DNA of 64,000 bases from Vibrio sp. 05-20-BW147 (GTDB lineage Bacteria > Pseudomonadota > Gammaproteobacteria > Enterobacterales > Vibrionaceae): contig NZ_SZTO01000007.1 in NCBI RefSeq assembly GCF_013369385.1, positions 1 to 64,000 of the forward strand, read 5' to 3'. Positions 29,301 through 38,263 of the stretch are shown here, piece after piece. Position 1 is the first letter of the stretch; each line of letters starts with the position of its first letter. A model generated the notes under the pieces. It was not told the origin of the DNA. It did not search any database and worked only from the letters and a program-made list of their open reading frames with translations. The translations under genes were made by a program, and so were the position numbers.

Positions 29301-30509
29301 TTATAGGGAGATAAAAATCCCAGCCAAACATGCACTCATTAGGTTGGCTAACGTACCCGCAGCAACCGCTTTAAGACCCATGTTTGCTACGTCACTGCGA
29401 CGCTCTGGCGCCATCACACCGATGGAGCCCAGTTGAATCGCAATCGAACCAATGTTAGCAAAACCACACAAAGCAAACGTGATGATCACTTGGCTGTGCT
29501 CAGAAAGCAGCGCTTTGTGCTCGACAAAGTCAATGAACGCCACAAACTCATTCATCACAATCTTCTGGCCAATGTAAGAACCCGCTGCGAGCACTTCATT
29601 GGAAGGGATACCGATCAACCAAGCCAATGGAGAGAATAAATAGCCAAAAATCGCTTGCAACGTGACGCCAGTGAAACCGAATAGCTCACCCAAGTTTTCT
29701 AAACCCGTGTTCACCATGGCAATCACACTGACAAACGCAATCAGCATAGTGCCCACCGCAACAGCCACTTTCATGCCGCCCATCGCACCACTTGCCAGTG
29801 CATCAATCACGTTACTTTGGTCAGATTTATCGAGTTCAATGTTGGTGTAGTCGCTTGGCGTCGCACGCTCAGGCACGATGATTTTTGCCATTAACAAACT
29901 GCCTGGTGCCGCCATAAAACTCGCTGCAATCAAATATTTCAGCTCAACACCTAAACCAGCATAGCCACCGAGCACGCTACCCGCAACCGATGCCATACCG
30001 CCTGCCATCACAGCGAACAGTTCTGATCGAGTCATATTGGCCAAAAACGGACGAATTAGCAGAGGTGATTCACCTTGAGAAAGGAAGATATTGCCTGTTG
30101 CGACAAGAGACTCGGCTTTGCTGGTACCCAAGAATTTCTGGATGCCACCACCAATAAATTGAATCACTTTTTGCATGATACCCAAGTAATACAGGGCAGA
30201 GATAAGAGCGCTAAAGAAGATAATGATCGGAAGAACACGGACAGCAAAGATAAAACCAGAGGATGCCAAATCACCAAACAAGAAGGCGATCCCTTCATCA
30301 GCGAAACTCAGCAATCCCGAGACCGCACTGCTCATTCCCGCCAGCGCCGCTTGTCCCCATGGAAAATAAAGGACTAACGCCGCGAACCCCACCTGCAACA
30401 GCAAAGCTCGCGATACCGTTTTCCAGTTAATAGAGCGACGGCTTTCCGACAGCAAAAACGCACAACCAATGAGCGCAACCACACCTAATAGACTTAACAA
30501 AATATTCAT
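29301..30509 (-). CDS. nupC: Concentrative nucleoside transporter NupC (CNT family)
   Basis: Imports nucleosides with an ion gradient across the inner membrane. The 402-residue protein is highly hydrophobic (about 8-10 segments) and carries the CNT signatures FLSQGESPLLIRPFLANMTRSE and GFANIGSIAIQLG. I start at the ATG of MNILLSLLG; a TTG two codons upstream is an alternative. The gene is preceded by an unusual ~130-base leader with a structured element and a small ORF, described separately. Confidence 0.95.
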   Translation of the reverse strand: MNILLSLLGVVALIGCAFLLSESRRSINWKTVSRALLLQVGFAALVLYFPWGQAALAGMSSAVSGLLSFADEGIAFLFGDLASSGFIFAVRVLPIIIFFSALISALYYLGIMQKVIQFIGGGIQKFLGTSKAESLVATGNIFLSQGESPLLIRPFLANMTRSELFAVMAGGMASVAGSVLGGYAGLGVELKYLIAASFMAAPGSLLMAKIIVPERATPSDYTNIELDKSDQSNVIDALASGAMGGMKVAVAVGTMLIAFVSVIAMVNTGLENLGELFGFTGVTLQAIFGYLFSPLAWLIGIPSNEVLAAGSYIGQKIVMNEFVAFIDFVEHKALLSEHSQVIITFALCGFANIGSIAIQLGSIGVMAPERRSDVANMGLKAVAAGTLANLMSACLAGIFISL

Positions 30510-30523
30510 GAGCAACGACCTAG

Positions 30524-30637
30524 TTAAAACTTAAAAATGGAGGAGGAGCTGAAAAAACCAGCAAAAGAAGAAGGGGTATGAAGCGGTGACGACTGACACC
30601 AAGACTCACGAATGAAATTGAACGAATAGTTCGACAT
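30524..30637 (-). CDS. Small upstream ORF in the nupC leader (37 aa)
   Basis: Thirty-seven codons, MSNYSFNFIRESWCQSSPLH followed by TPSSFAGFFSSSSIFKF, end 15 bases before the nupC ATG. An AAGG ribosome site 8 bases upstream sits right after the closing stem of the structured leader. Ser- and Phe-rich with no signal peptide. It could be a leader peptide whose translation is coupled to nupC, or a genuine microprotein. No family recognised. Confidence 0.45.
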   Translation of the reverse strand: MSNYSFNFIRESWCQSSPLHTPSSFAGFFSSSSIFKF

Positions 30638-30649
30638 CTTTTTTACCTT

Positions 30650-30745
30650 ATACAAGCTTTCAAAAGTCAGCTGGTCCGGTCCTTGGGGTCATTCACTCAA
30701 ATAGCCAAACTATTGGACGATTTGTTTCCTTGTGACGGCTTGTAT
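30650..30745 (-). ncRNA. Possible structured cis-regulatory RNA in the nupC leader
   Basis: ATACAAGC at one end pairs perfectly with GCTTGTAT 80 bases later, closing a domain on the minus strand. Inside, GTCA/TGAC, GTCC/GGAC and AATAG/CTATT can form further helices. The 3' strand of the closing stem abuts the ribosome site (AAGG) of the small ORF, the usual geometry of a translational riboswitch. It does not match the riboswitch consensus sequences I know (purine, c-di-GMP, lysine, TPP, SAM). Confidence 0.4.
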
Positions 30746-30813
30746 GGGTAAGGGTTATGAACGATAAACCCTATTTCCCGCTTAAACGGGTCGCTAGTAT
30801 AGACAACAAAAAG

Positions 30814-30830
30814 AGATATTCATCACATTT
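30814..30830 (-). promoter_or_regulatory. Possible CRP half-site upstream of nupC
   Basis: The minus strand reads AAATGTGATGAATATCT, with a complete left half (AAATGTGA) of the CRP consensus and a poor right half. Nucleoside transport is commonly CRP-controlled in relatives. Between here and the tRNA the DNA holds only AT-rich promoter sequence and a few weak repeats. Confidence 0.3.
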
Positions 30831-31007
30831 ATTCACGCAAACGTTCAAGCGCTCATAATTTAATCAACACGTGCATTTCACACTCTAATCACTACACAAA
30901 ATGGGGATAATGATGATTTTTACCACTTAGATGGATAATAATTATCCAAACGAACCAAAATCACCAATTTAAGTAAAGGAAATACTCGCCTTCCAGTAAT
31001 TTTTGGA

Positions 31008-31013
31008 TATAAT
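31008..31013 (+). promoter_or_regulatory. -10 element of the tRNA-Leu promoter
   Basis: A perfect TATAAT about 60 bases before the tRNA. No good -35 is visible at the proper spacing, so the promoter may rely on upstream AT-rich DNA and factors such as Fis. Confidence 0.45.
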
Positions 31014-31070
31014 TCGCTTCGGTTTGAAATGAACCGCATCAAAATTTGAAGCTTAGCTTCAACATCCTGT

Positions 31071-31154
31071 GCCGAGATGGTGAAATTGGTAGACACACTA
31101 GCATGAGGTGCTAGCGCCTATGGTGTGAGGGTTCGAGTCCCTCTCTCGGCACCA
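31071..31154 (+). tRNA. tRNA-Leu (anticodon GAG)
   Basis: Acceptor arm GCCGAGA pairs with TCTCGGC, followed by discriminator A and an encoded CCA. The anticodon stem CTAGC/GCTAG flanks the 7-base loop ATGAGGT, giving anticodon GAG (31105-31107), which reads CUC/CUU. The extended variable arm and GGTTCGAGTCC T-arm are typical of class II tRNA-Leu. Confidence 0.97.
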
Positions 31155-31179
31155 TTCCTTTATAAATAAAATCAATGTG

Positions 31180-31791
31180 ATGCAAGGTATTAAGCCCGCG
31201 AAACCCAATGCAGATGCAAACCAACTGCTAAGTGAACTTGCCGTTCACGCTTTGTTGCACCTGGAATTTCGCCGCCTCGCTACCGCACACTCCTCACTCT
31301 CTCGTCAAGAAAGTAACGACATTCTGCAAAAATGGCTGAAACCAAAGCTGAAGAGCAATCGCTATAAGTTGATTAAAAAACCGCTTAAAGCTATAACTCA
31401 GCAAGCAAAAGGCGAAAATGGCAACCTTGAAGCATTATTGGAGCGATGTGTAGGAGCGGAAAGTGCCCCTGTTCAACCACATCTAGATAGCTACCTATTG
31501 CTGATCAATGAAGTCGAAAAGAAACTCGGTACCACCGTGTTACTCTCTCGCCCAGAAGCAGTGGATTTGTCACATGATGAACATGGTTGTTTATTGTGCG
31601 TGTTGACCACTAACCTCAACCAGCATTTCGATCAACGCAACAAGCTGATCGAACCCATTTCTATGCTGTTCCGCGGCCCGATGAGTCAACGCTCACTGTT
31701 TCTCGGTGCCATCTACGCAAGCAACACCTTTCACTATTCCGTTCAATATCAAGACGAACAATTTGTTCGTATTACGCTAGAACTCGCTTAA
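31180..31791 (+). CDS. DUF2913-like protein
   Basis: A 203-residue protein of no known function, likely cytoplasmic. Segments HALLHLEFRRLA near the start and HGCLLCVLTTNLNQHFDQ are notable. I link it to DUF2913, common in vibrios, from memory. Immediately downstream of the tRNA; no ribosome site is evident before the ATG, and a GTG one codon upstream is an alternative start. Confidence 0.7.
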   Translation: MQGIKPAKPNADANQLLSELAVHALLHLEFRRLATAHSSLSRQESNDILQKWLKPKLKSNRYKLIKKPLKAITQQAKGENGNLEALLERCVGAESAPVQPHLDSYLLLINEVEKKLGTTVLLSRPEAVDLSHDEHGCLLCVLTTNLNQHFDQRNKLIEPISMLFRGPMSQRSLFLGAIYASNTFHYSVQYQDEQFVRITLELA

Positions 31792-31852
31792 TACTCACTC
31801 ACTATCCTGCTATCCTAAGTTGCCAAAACAACAATAATTCAAAGGATTGCCG

Positions 31853-32410
31853 ATGTTTACACTCGACGTCTCCCCTGATATCAGACTCGCTTTGGTTCAA
31901 GATTCTTTCGCTGCACTTTACGTTCCATTGGTCGCAGAGCAACAAGCCTACCTATCCCAATGGCTGGCTTGGCCTCCACTTTGCCAAACCAAGCAAGATT
32001 TTAAGCAGTTTATTCAACGTTCACTGCACGAATACGCAGATCGTCAATCAGTAACCTGCGCGATTTTTTATCAACAGAAGCTCGTCGGCAACATCAGTCT
32101 TCACGAAATCAACCACCATCTTCAAAGAACTTGTATCGGTTATTGGCTTTCAGAAGAGATGCAAGGCAAAGGTATTGTCACTTTAGCGTGTGAAGCGCTG
32201 ATAGAGTATGCATTTGATACTTTGTCGATGGAGCTGGTGCAACTTCGCGCAGCCAAAGAAAACCATGCCAGTCGTGCGGTTGCTGAACGCCTCGGCATGC
32301 AACTCGAGGGGATCATTCGCCGCAACGAGAGAGTTCAAAATAGAGTGCTCGACCACGCCGTGTATGCGATATCAAAATCCGAGTGGCAAGCAAAGATCCT
32401 TTCTTGCTAG
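31853..32410 (+). CDS. RimJ/RimL-type GNAT N-acetyltransferase
   Basis: A 185-residue acetyl-CoA-dependent acetyltransferase. The acetyl-CoA site reads CIGYWLSEEMQGKGIVTLAC (Q/R-x-x-G-x-G/A), and the C-terminal NHASRAVAERLGMQLEGIIR is typical of the RimL group, which acetylates N-termini of ribosomal proteins or small substrates. AAGGA sits before the chosen ATG; a TTG two codons upstream is possible. Confidence 0.92.
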   Translation: MFTLDVSPDIRLALVQDSFAALYVPLVAEQQAYLSQWLAWPPLCQTKQDFKQFIQRSLHEYADRQSVTCAIFYQQKLVGNISLHEINHHLQRTCIGYWLSEEMQGKGIVTLACEALIEYAFDTLSMELVQLRAAKENHASRAVAERLGMQLEGIIRRNERVQNRVLDHAVYAISKSEWQAKILSC

Positions 32411-32438
32411 AAAAAACGTGGGAGCTTCTTAGCTCCCA
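32411..32438 (-). terminator. Terminator of the dehydrogenase gene
   Basis: TGGGAGC/GCTCCCA stem (7 bp, loop TTCTTA) followed on the minus strand by CGTTTTTT. Oriented to stop the minus-strand gene; it may also slow the converging acetyltransferase transcript. Confidence 0.8.
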
Positions 32439-32469
32439 TGGTTATTGATACTTGAATTACCGTTTAAAC

Positions 32470-33345
32470 TTACTGTTTCGCGACGGCTTTGATCAGCACT
32501 GACGTATCCATCCGTCCTTGTCCTTGTTGCTGAAGCTCTGCGTACTGCTGATCCACTTGCTTTGTCAGTGGCAACTCAAGCCCGACACGCTGTGCTTCCT
32601 TCAAGCAAAAACCGAGATCTTTTCTCATCCAATCAATAGCAAAACCAAAGTCAAACTTACCTTGCGCCATCGACAGCGCACGATTTTCCATCTGCCAAGA
32701 TCCCGCCGCACCGTGCTTCAGTGTATCTACCACTTGTGTGATGTCTAAACCTGACTTTTGCGCAAGCAAAATGGCCTCACTAAGACCTTGAAGCACACCC
32801 GCGATACAGATTTGATTAACCATTTTACAGCGTTGACCTTGGCCATTTTCGCCCAGCAGCGTCATTTGCTTTGCATAAGCCTCCATCACGGATGAAACCG
32901 TATTGAAGATGGCCTCTTCACCGCCACACATAATCGTCAACACGCCGTTTTCTGCGCCCGCTTGTCCGCCAGAAACTGGCGCATCAATAAAATGGTTAGA
33001 CACTTTACGACAAGCATCCGCCAGTTCAATAGCCAGTTCGGCAGAAGTTGTGGTGTGATCCACCAGGATCGAGTCCGGTTCCAACCCTGCTAATACTCCG
33101 TCTTCACCATAAACGACACTGCGTACATCGTCATCATTACCAACACAAACAAACACCACATCGCAGCCAAGTGCCGCTTCACGTGGCGTTTCAAAGGCTT
33201 CCCCTTGATACTGTTCTGTCCATTTTTGAGCCTTGGCAAAAGTACGGTTGTATACATGCGTTTCGTATCCCGCTTTGCTCAAGTAGCCCGCCATTGGGTA
33301 GCCCATCACTCCCAGACCAATAAACGCGACTTTTTTGACTTCCAT
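32470..33345 (-). CDS. NAD-dependent beta-hydroxyacid dehydrogenase (MmsB/GarR family)
   Basis: Family members oxidise 3-hydroxyisobutyrate or reduce tartronate semialdehyde. The 291-residue protein has a Rossmann motif FIGLGVMGYPMAG at the N-terminus, the substrate motif DAPVSGGQAGAENG, and the catalytic-lysine region GQRCKMVNQ. The ATG I use (MEVKKVAFIG) is preceded by GGGGGAAAG; the open frame extends 17 codons upstream without family similarity. Substrate not assignable from sequence. Confidence 0.92.
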   Translation of the reverse strand: MEVKKVAFIGLGVMGYPMAGYLSKAGYETHVYNRTFAKAQKWTEQYQGEAFETPREAALGCDVVFVCVGNDDDVRSVVYGEDGVLAGLEPDSILVDHTTTSAELAIELADACRKVSNHFIDAPVSGGQAGAENGVLTIMCGGEEAIFNTVSSVMEAYAKQMTLLGENGQGQRCKMVNQICIAGVLQGLSEAILLAQKSGLDITQVVDTLKHGAAGSWQMENRALSMAQGKFDFGFAIDWMRKDLGFCLKEAQRVGLELPLTKQVDQQYAELQQQGQGRMDTSVLIKAVAKQ

Positions 33346-33545
33346 CTTTCCCCCAATGACCTTGTGTTCGTGAATAGGCATGATAACTGAAACCACTACT
33401 TACTTGCTATATCCACTTTCCCAACAAATACTTGGATCTGTATGCAAAGAACTCAAGCACCTCACCTTGGCAGCTTAACCTGCCATTTTCACGGGTCCTG
33501 TGTCACAATGTCTTTCACTCTACTTGTCTGATTAAAGCTGTACTG

Positions 33546-34196
33546 ATGAAATTTAACGCTGCTATTTTTGATATGGATGGGCTTTTGCTCGACACTGAAC
33601 GCGTTTGTATGCGTATTTTTAAACAAGCTTGTGATGTACAAAATCTGCCTTTTTACCAAGACACCTACCTATCTATTATTGGCCGCAACTCTGCGGGTAT
33701 CGATACCATTTTGCGGTCCGCCTATGGTGAGGATTTAGACCGTCTTCATGCAGAATGGCGCAAGCGTTACAACCAAGTGGTATTGCACGAAGCGATTCCG
33801 GTGAAAGAAGGGGTGATAGAGCTGCTGAAGTGGCTCAAACACAGCGGTATCCCTACCGCAGTCGCCACCTCAACACAAAAAGATGTCGCCTTAGTGAAAC
33901 TCAAGTTGGCCGGACTCGATCACTACTTTGATTCCATAACGACAGGATGTGAAGTGTCGCATGGCAAGCCAGATCCAGAAATCTACTTACTGGCTGCGAG
34001 CCGTTTGTCGATTCCACCAGCGCAATGCTTAGCATTTGAAGATTCTAACAATGGTGTCCGTGCTGCCGTTGCTGCGAACATGATCACCTATCAAATTCCT
34101 GATTTGGTACAGCCATGCGATGAAGTGATCGCTTTTGGCCATCGGATCTGTCCATCACTTAACAATGTATTGAAAGAACTGCAAACCAGCAACTAA
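33546..34196 (+). CDS. HAD-superfamily hydrolase, beta-phosphoglucomutase-like
   Basis: A 216-residue HAD phosphatase. Motif I FDMDGLLLDTE carries the nucleophile Asp, motif II ATSTQ, motif III GKPDPEIY with the Lys, and motif IV AFEDSNNG. This subfamily dephosphorylates sugar phosphates such as pseudouridine-5'-phosphate or acts as a mutase. The upstream in-frame extension (38 codons) lacks family features. Followed by a terminator. Confidence 0.92.
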   Translation: MKFNAAIFDMDGLLLDTERVCMRIFKQACDVQNLPFYQDTYLSIIGRNSAGIDTILRSAYGEDLDRLHAEWRKRYNQVVLHEAIPVKEGVIELLKWLKHSGIPTAVATSTQKDVALVKLKLAGLDHYFDSITTGCEVSHGKPDPEIYLLAASRLSIPPAQCLAFEDSNNGVRAAVAANMITYQIPDLVQPCDEVIAFGHRICPSLNNVLKELQTSN

Positions 34197-34220
34197 ACCC
34201 AAAGAGAAATGCGTGAGCAA

Positions 34221-34250
34221 AAAAAGGGGGCGAAATCATCGCCCCTTTTA
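34221..34250. terminator. Bidirectional terminator between the HAD gene and ridA
   Basis: AAAAGGGGGCG / CGCCCCTTTT stem with one bulged G and an AAATCAT loop, flanked by A- and T-tracts, between convergent genes. Confidence 0.85.
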
Positions 34251-34290
34251 AATTTTCTAACCGTTAACTATTCTGCACGCGTTCAAATAG

Positions 34291-34653
34291 TTACTGAAAT
34301 GCTTCACCCGCGGCCGCGACAAAGGTCATTTCAACCAAATAGTCTGGGTCAGCAAGCTCTGCTTTGACACAAGCACGGCTTGGCGCACAACCTTCTGGGA
34401 ACCAGTTGTCCCATACTTCATTGAGCGCATCAAAGTTGGCAAAATCAGTCACGTAAATAGTCACCGAAAGAATACGCGAGCGATCACTGCCAATTTTCGC
34501 CAATTGCGCGTCTGCTTGAGCAAAAATCTGCTCCACTTGCCCTTTCATGTCCGCGTTGGTATCACTGTCAGCCACTTCCACAAAATGCGCAATGCCATTG
34601 AAGACGGTAATATCAGACCAGCGTTTACATGGGTTAATGCGGTGAATTGTCAT
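34291..34653 (-). CDS. RidA family protein (first of two)
   Basis: RidA deaminases hydrolyse reactive enamine/imine intermediates, such as 2-aminoacrylate, made by PLP dehydratases. The 120-residue protein carries the family pattern VTIYVTDFANFDALNEVW, with the arginine region SRACVKAELADPDYLVEM (R near 102). Last gene of the D-amino-acid cluster on this strand. It differs clearly from the second RidA, so the two may act on different imines. Confidence 0.9.
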   Translation of the reverse strand: MTIHRINPCKRWSDITVFNGIAHFVEVADSDTNADMKGQVEQIFAQADAQLAKIGSDRSRILSVTIYVTDFANFDALNEVWDNWFPEGCAPSRACVKAELADPDYLVEMTFVAAAGEAFQ

Positions 34654-34682
34654 CGTATTTTCTCTTTATCGGATTGATTTTA

Positions 34683-35720
34683 TTAAAAGGGTTCTTGATG
34701 CTCGACTAAGCAAACTGGGCTACCAATTTGGCAACTGAATCCCGTTGCGGTTAAACAGCCCGAGTCGCGGTCGCGACGATAGCTGACCACATTGTGGCTA
34801 TGCTGGTTCGCCACCAACAACCATTTGCCATTGCGCGACAACACAAAGTCTCGCGGAAAATCTCCAAGAGAATCCACCGCCTCTAACCATTTCGGCTCGC
34901 TTTGGCTGACATCAAAAACCGTGATTTTATTTTGTCGGCGGCAGGATGCATAGAGAAATTGCTCATCGGAAGACAATCGAATGGCAGAAGCCGCAGCACC
35001 ATTTTCTTCACCCGGCAACAAAGGTTGCTCTGAAACCATCGTCCAACGTTCGTTTGCTCGTTCTAGCGTTAACAAAGTTTCGGTCAACTCGCACAGCAAA
35101 TAGGCGCGAGTTTCCGCCTGATTAAAGACCAAGTGACGAGGGCCGCTGCCTGCTGGAAGCTTGAGTGACTGATGCAAAGTAAAGGCTTGCTGCTGAGCGT
35201 CAATTTGATAGAAATGCACCTGATCGGTGCCCAAATCCACCACGGCTAAAAAAGGGCTATGGCGTAGAAAAGTTGCTTGGTGCGCGTGTGGTGATGTTTG
35301 TCGCTCTCGATTTGGGCCATCACCTTCCACATAAAGCTCAGCAATGCACTCTGACGGCGCACCTAACACATCGAGCGTATATATGGAGGTGTTGCCTGAA
35401 CCATAATTTGCGACGGCACAAAACGTCTGCGTCGGATCGATGTCGATATGGCAGGGGTAACTCCCTTCAATAGCGATAGTGCTTTGGTCAATGCAACCCA
35501 CTTGCACAAGTTGAGGTTGATCGTGCAGATCAACTTCGCTAAAGGTGTAGAGGCCTTTGGAGGTTTGGGTGAGGTAGGAAGGATTACGTAAGGTAACCAG
35601 CTCATTAAACGGTATGAGCTCCCCAGTTTCTGTATTCAGTTCTAGCTGTACGACACCCTCACTAATACTCGGTTCATCGGTGTAGGTACCAACGTAAAAA
35701 TGCAAACGGCCAACTGTCAT
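34683..35720 (-). CDS. Lactonase family protein (6-phosphogluconolactonase-like beta-propeller)
   Basis: A 345-residue seven-bladed propeller of the lactonase (YbhE-type) family: FYVGTYTDEP at the start, YPCHIDIDPTQTFCAVANYGSG, SPHAHQATF, GSGPRHLVFNQ and PRDFVLSRNGKWLLVANQHSHNVV mark successive blades and the metal/active-site residues. It may hydrolyse a sugar lactone from an aldose oxidation step in the cluster, but the true substrate is not shown. No signal peptide, so cytoplasmic. Confidence 0.88.
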   Translation of the reverse strand: MTVGRLHFYVGTYTDEPSISEGVVQLELNTETGELIPFNELVTLRNPSYLTQTSKGLYTFSEVDLHDQPQLVQVGCIDQSTIAIEGSYPCHIDIDPTQTFCAVANYGSGNTSIYTLDVLGAPSECIAELYVEGDGPNRERQTSPHAHQATFLRHSPFLAVVDLGTDQVHFYQIDAQQQAFTLHQSLKLPAGSGPRHLVFNQAETRAYLLCELTETLLTLERANERWTMVSEQPLLPGEENGAAASAIRLSSDEQFLYASCRRQNKITVFDVSQSEPKWLEAVDSLGDFPRDFVLSRNGKWLLVANQHSHNVVSYRRDRDSGCLTATGFSCQIGSPVCLVEHQEPF

Positions 35721-35798
35721 TTTGTCTTTTATTCCTTTTCCTTAAGCTATCTCAATACCTTGCCGCCTGTCGTCACAGGCGGCAACGGCTTTTCTACA

Positions 35799-38207
35799 CT
35801 AAGGTGCAATTTTGTGAAGTAGCTGCTCGGTTGGTCTTACTATCGCCACAATGGTTTCATCAAAAATGACCGCATTCTTATCCAATATCGCTTGGTAAGT
35901 CGCTCGCTCAGCAGCTGAAAGCACTTGTCCCTGTTGCGCTTTTTCCACCAACTCAAGACCCAGTTCCGCTAGCGCTATGGTTGCATCTGCGATCGCCACA
36001 CTCTCACGTGAGGCCACATTGGCAGCAAAAATCCCACGAGATTGACGCGCTGCACCTTTTACTACCTTATAATGCTCAGAGAGCTCCTCAAGCGCCTGCT
36101 TGCTTTGCGGAATTTGTGCATTGCCATTTGGCTGATAGCCACGCACCAACGCTTCCATGTCATACACCGCATAGCTTTCTACCACGAGGGCATCGGCGAA
36201 CCGATTTAAGCGTTCATATTGGTTGTACAAATCCCCCTTGTTTGGTGTAGAAATCCATTTCTCCCAGTGCCTTGCATAATATTGTGCAGGCTCCGTGTAT
36301 TTGGCTAACGTGATGAGCGGTGCAACATCTGCTCCATTGGCTAAACGCTGTAGCATCATCAGAGCATCGGCATGATGACGCAGGCCAAGAGAAATTTCCG
36401 ACCAACTATCCAACGCGCGCATTCGACGGTACATACTGGCTTCATCAGTGAGCGATTCACTTGACCAAAGTCGTTCGGCAATCGCATAGCTGCGTGGCCA
36501 TAAGCGCTGTTCTATGGTCATCGAATCGAGATTTTCACCCCAAATGGTCACTTCGCCACCGAGGATCAACGGTTCCTCTTCTTTGGTCAGTTGAGCAGGA
36601 TAACCGCCATTAGGCTTCGGAATGCTCTTCACTTCTCCTTCACTGGAGGCCACCAGATTGCCAGTTGCCGGCCAACGCACATTACCAATACGCTGATAGC
36701 TGCCTTCTTTTAGTTGATCACCAGCAAACTGATAATTGAACTCGGTGTAAGACATGAAGTTGTCAAAGTGGCCGCGGAACTTCACACCGGGCACGTATTC
36801 CAATACATACACTTCTTCACGCGATTTACCATTGTAATCGGTAAACGCACGCACTTTGCCGTCAGCACCCTCGATGATGGTGAGATTCCCTTTGCGCGGG
36901 CCTCCTTTATTGCGAGGCTTCACCCAATCGTAGGTGACAAATTTTTCCCCTTGATGCAGTTGATCATCGACGGTGATCCCCTTCGGCATCGGGTCATTAC
37001 GATAGTGGTAGCTGGTGGGTTGAGGCTGATCGAGATAATAACCCGTCGACAAAATGCCTTGATAGCCCTCTTTCGCCGCTCGGCCAATACTGTCATGCCC
37101 CTGCCAACTCTGAATCACCACCGATTTGGGCAGATCTTTATGCCAAATTTCATCCCAGCCTGTAATTTTCTTGCCGCGCTGGTTCAGCATCTGCTCGACT
37201 CGGCTATTCAGGTACGATTGCAGCCCTCGTTCGCCGTCCAATTGATGCTGTTTGATAAACGCTTGGATTTTCGGGTTGTCACGCCACTGTTGATAGTTCG
37301 GCTCATCCCCGCCGATGTGAAAATACTCATCTGGGAAGAGCTCGACCACTTCATCGAATACGCTTGCCAACATGGTGTAGAGTTCTGGATTGGTTGGGTC
37401 CATCAAAGGTTCAAACACACCCCAACCACGCTGCTGAGGGTAAGACTGTTCACCAAGGCCAGACATCAATTCCGGATAGGCGTGCGCGACCGCCGAAGCA
37501 TGGCCAGGCAGCGAGATTTCAGGGATCACACGAATACCGAGATTACGCGCGTACTCAACCACTTGGCGAATTTCATCTTTGCTGTAGAAATCACCATCCG
37601 CGGTGGCTTGCCACAAGCGAGGGTAGTTTTCCAGTTGAATACGAATGCCTTGGTCATCCCAGATATGCCAGTGGAAGACGTTCATTTTCGCTGAGGCCAT
37701 GGCATCCAACTGGCGTAAAATCACCGGCAGTTCGATGTAATGACGCGCAGTATCGTACGACACCCCACGCCATTTAAAACGCGGCGCATCAGAGATAGCA
37801 ACGGCGGGAACAAAGTAGCCATTGGCATCCGTCGAAACCAGTTGCAGTAAGGTTTCTAAGCCATGAAACGTGCCATAAGGCTCAGTGGATGAAAGCAAAA
37901 TCTTGCCATTGGCAACCTTCAATTGGTATGACTCATCGCTGTCGATATTTTGCACCGCACTGCTTGGGGCACGTTGAATATCTATCACCAACGTTGCTTC
38001 TTGTTCGGATTTTGCCTGCCAATTCAGCATCGGCAAGCCAGTTTGTCGATAGAGCCGCTCCATGGTGCGCTTAACATTAAACGCCACGCGTGGTGAGTCG
38101 TAACCTTTGATATAAATACTGAACGCTTTATCCAGCGTCACCTTGCCTTCGCTTAACTCAACGTTTTGCGGGTAAGGCATTAATATTAAGTGGGTATTAG
38201 GTATCAT
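35799..38207 (-). CDS. Beta-N-acetylhexosaminidase (GH20), cytoplasmic type with insertions
   Basis: Removes terminal GlcNAc/GalNAc from glycans. The 802-residue protein has an N-terminal GH20b domain (to about 140) and a TIM barrel beginning WRGVSYDTARHYI, with FHWHIWDDQG, the catalytic Asp-Glu pair in HIGGDEPNY near 305, and the closing motif GGEVTIWGENLD. About 100 extra residues sit between the ITGWDEI and GGE strands (including YDWVKPRNKGG). I see no signal peptide, unlike secreted chitobiases, so it probably acts on imported oligosaccharides. Length exceeds the 600-650 typical of cytoplasmic members. Confidence 0.9.
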   Translation of the reverse strand: MIPNTHLILMPYPQNVELSEGKVTLDKAFSIYIKGYDSPRVAFNVKRTMERLYRQTGLPMLNWQAKSEQEATLVIDIQRAPSSAVQNIDSDESYQLKVANGKILLSSTEPYGTFHGLETLLQLVSTDANGYFVPAVAISDAPRFKWRGVSYDTARHYIELPVILRQLDAMASAKMNVFHWHIWDDQGIRIQLENYPRLWQATADGDFYSKDEIRQVVEYARNLGIRVIPEISLPGHASAVAHAYPELMSGLGEQSYPQQRGWGVFEPLMDPTNPELYTMLASVFDEVVELFPDEYFHIGGDEPNYQQWRDNPKIQAFIKQHQLDGERGLQSYLNSRVEQMLNQRGKKITGWDEIWHKDLPKSVVIQSWQGHDSIGRAAKEGYQGILSTGYYLDQPQPTSYHYRNDPMPKGITVDDQLHQGEKFVTYDWVKPRNKGGPRKGNLTIIEGADGKVRAFTDYNGKSREEVYVLEYVPGVKFRGHFDNFMSYTEFNYQFAGDQLKEGSYQRIGNVRWPATGNLVASSEGEVKSIPKPNGGYPAQLTKEEEPLILGGEVTIWGENLDSMTIEQRLWPRSYAIAERLWSSESLTDEASMYRRMRALDSWSEISLGLRHHADALMMLQRLANGADVAPLITLAKYTEPAQYYARHWEKWISTPNKGDLYNQYERLNRFADALVVESYAVYDMEALVRGYQPNGNAQIPQSKQALEELSEHYKVVKGAARQSRGIFAANVASRESVAIADATIALAELGLELVEKAQQGQVLSAAERATYQAILDKNAVIFDETIVAIVRPTEQLLHKIAP

Positions 38208-38263
38208 CGCTGCCGGTAGCCTAAATATGTGAAACTCGTTCTACTTAGTGGATGAGACGGCGA

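Noticed and set aside
30650..30745. Purine or c-di-GMP riboswitch upstream of nupC
   Set aside because: The conserved core bases of those classes are absent; I kept it only as an unassigned structured leader.
36714..37694. Long plus-strand open frame of 326 codons opposite the hexosaminidase gene
   Set aside because: It is antisense to a well-supported GH20 gene, has no ribosome site or recognisable family features, and is an effect of codon bias.
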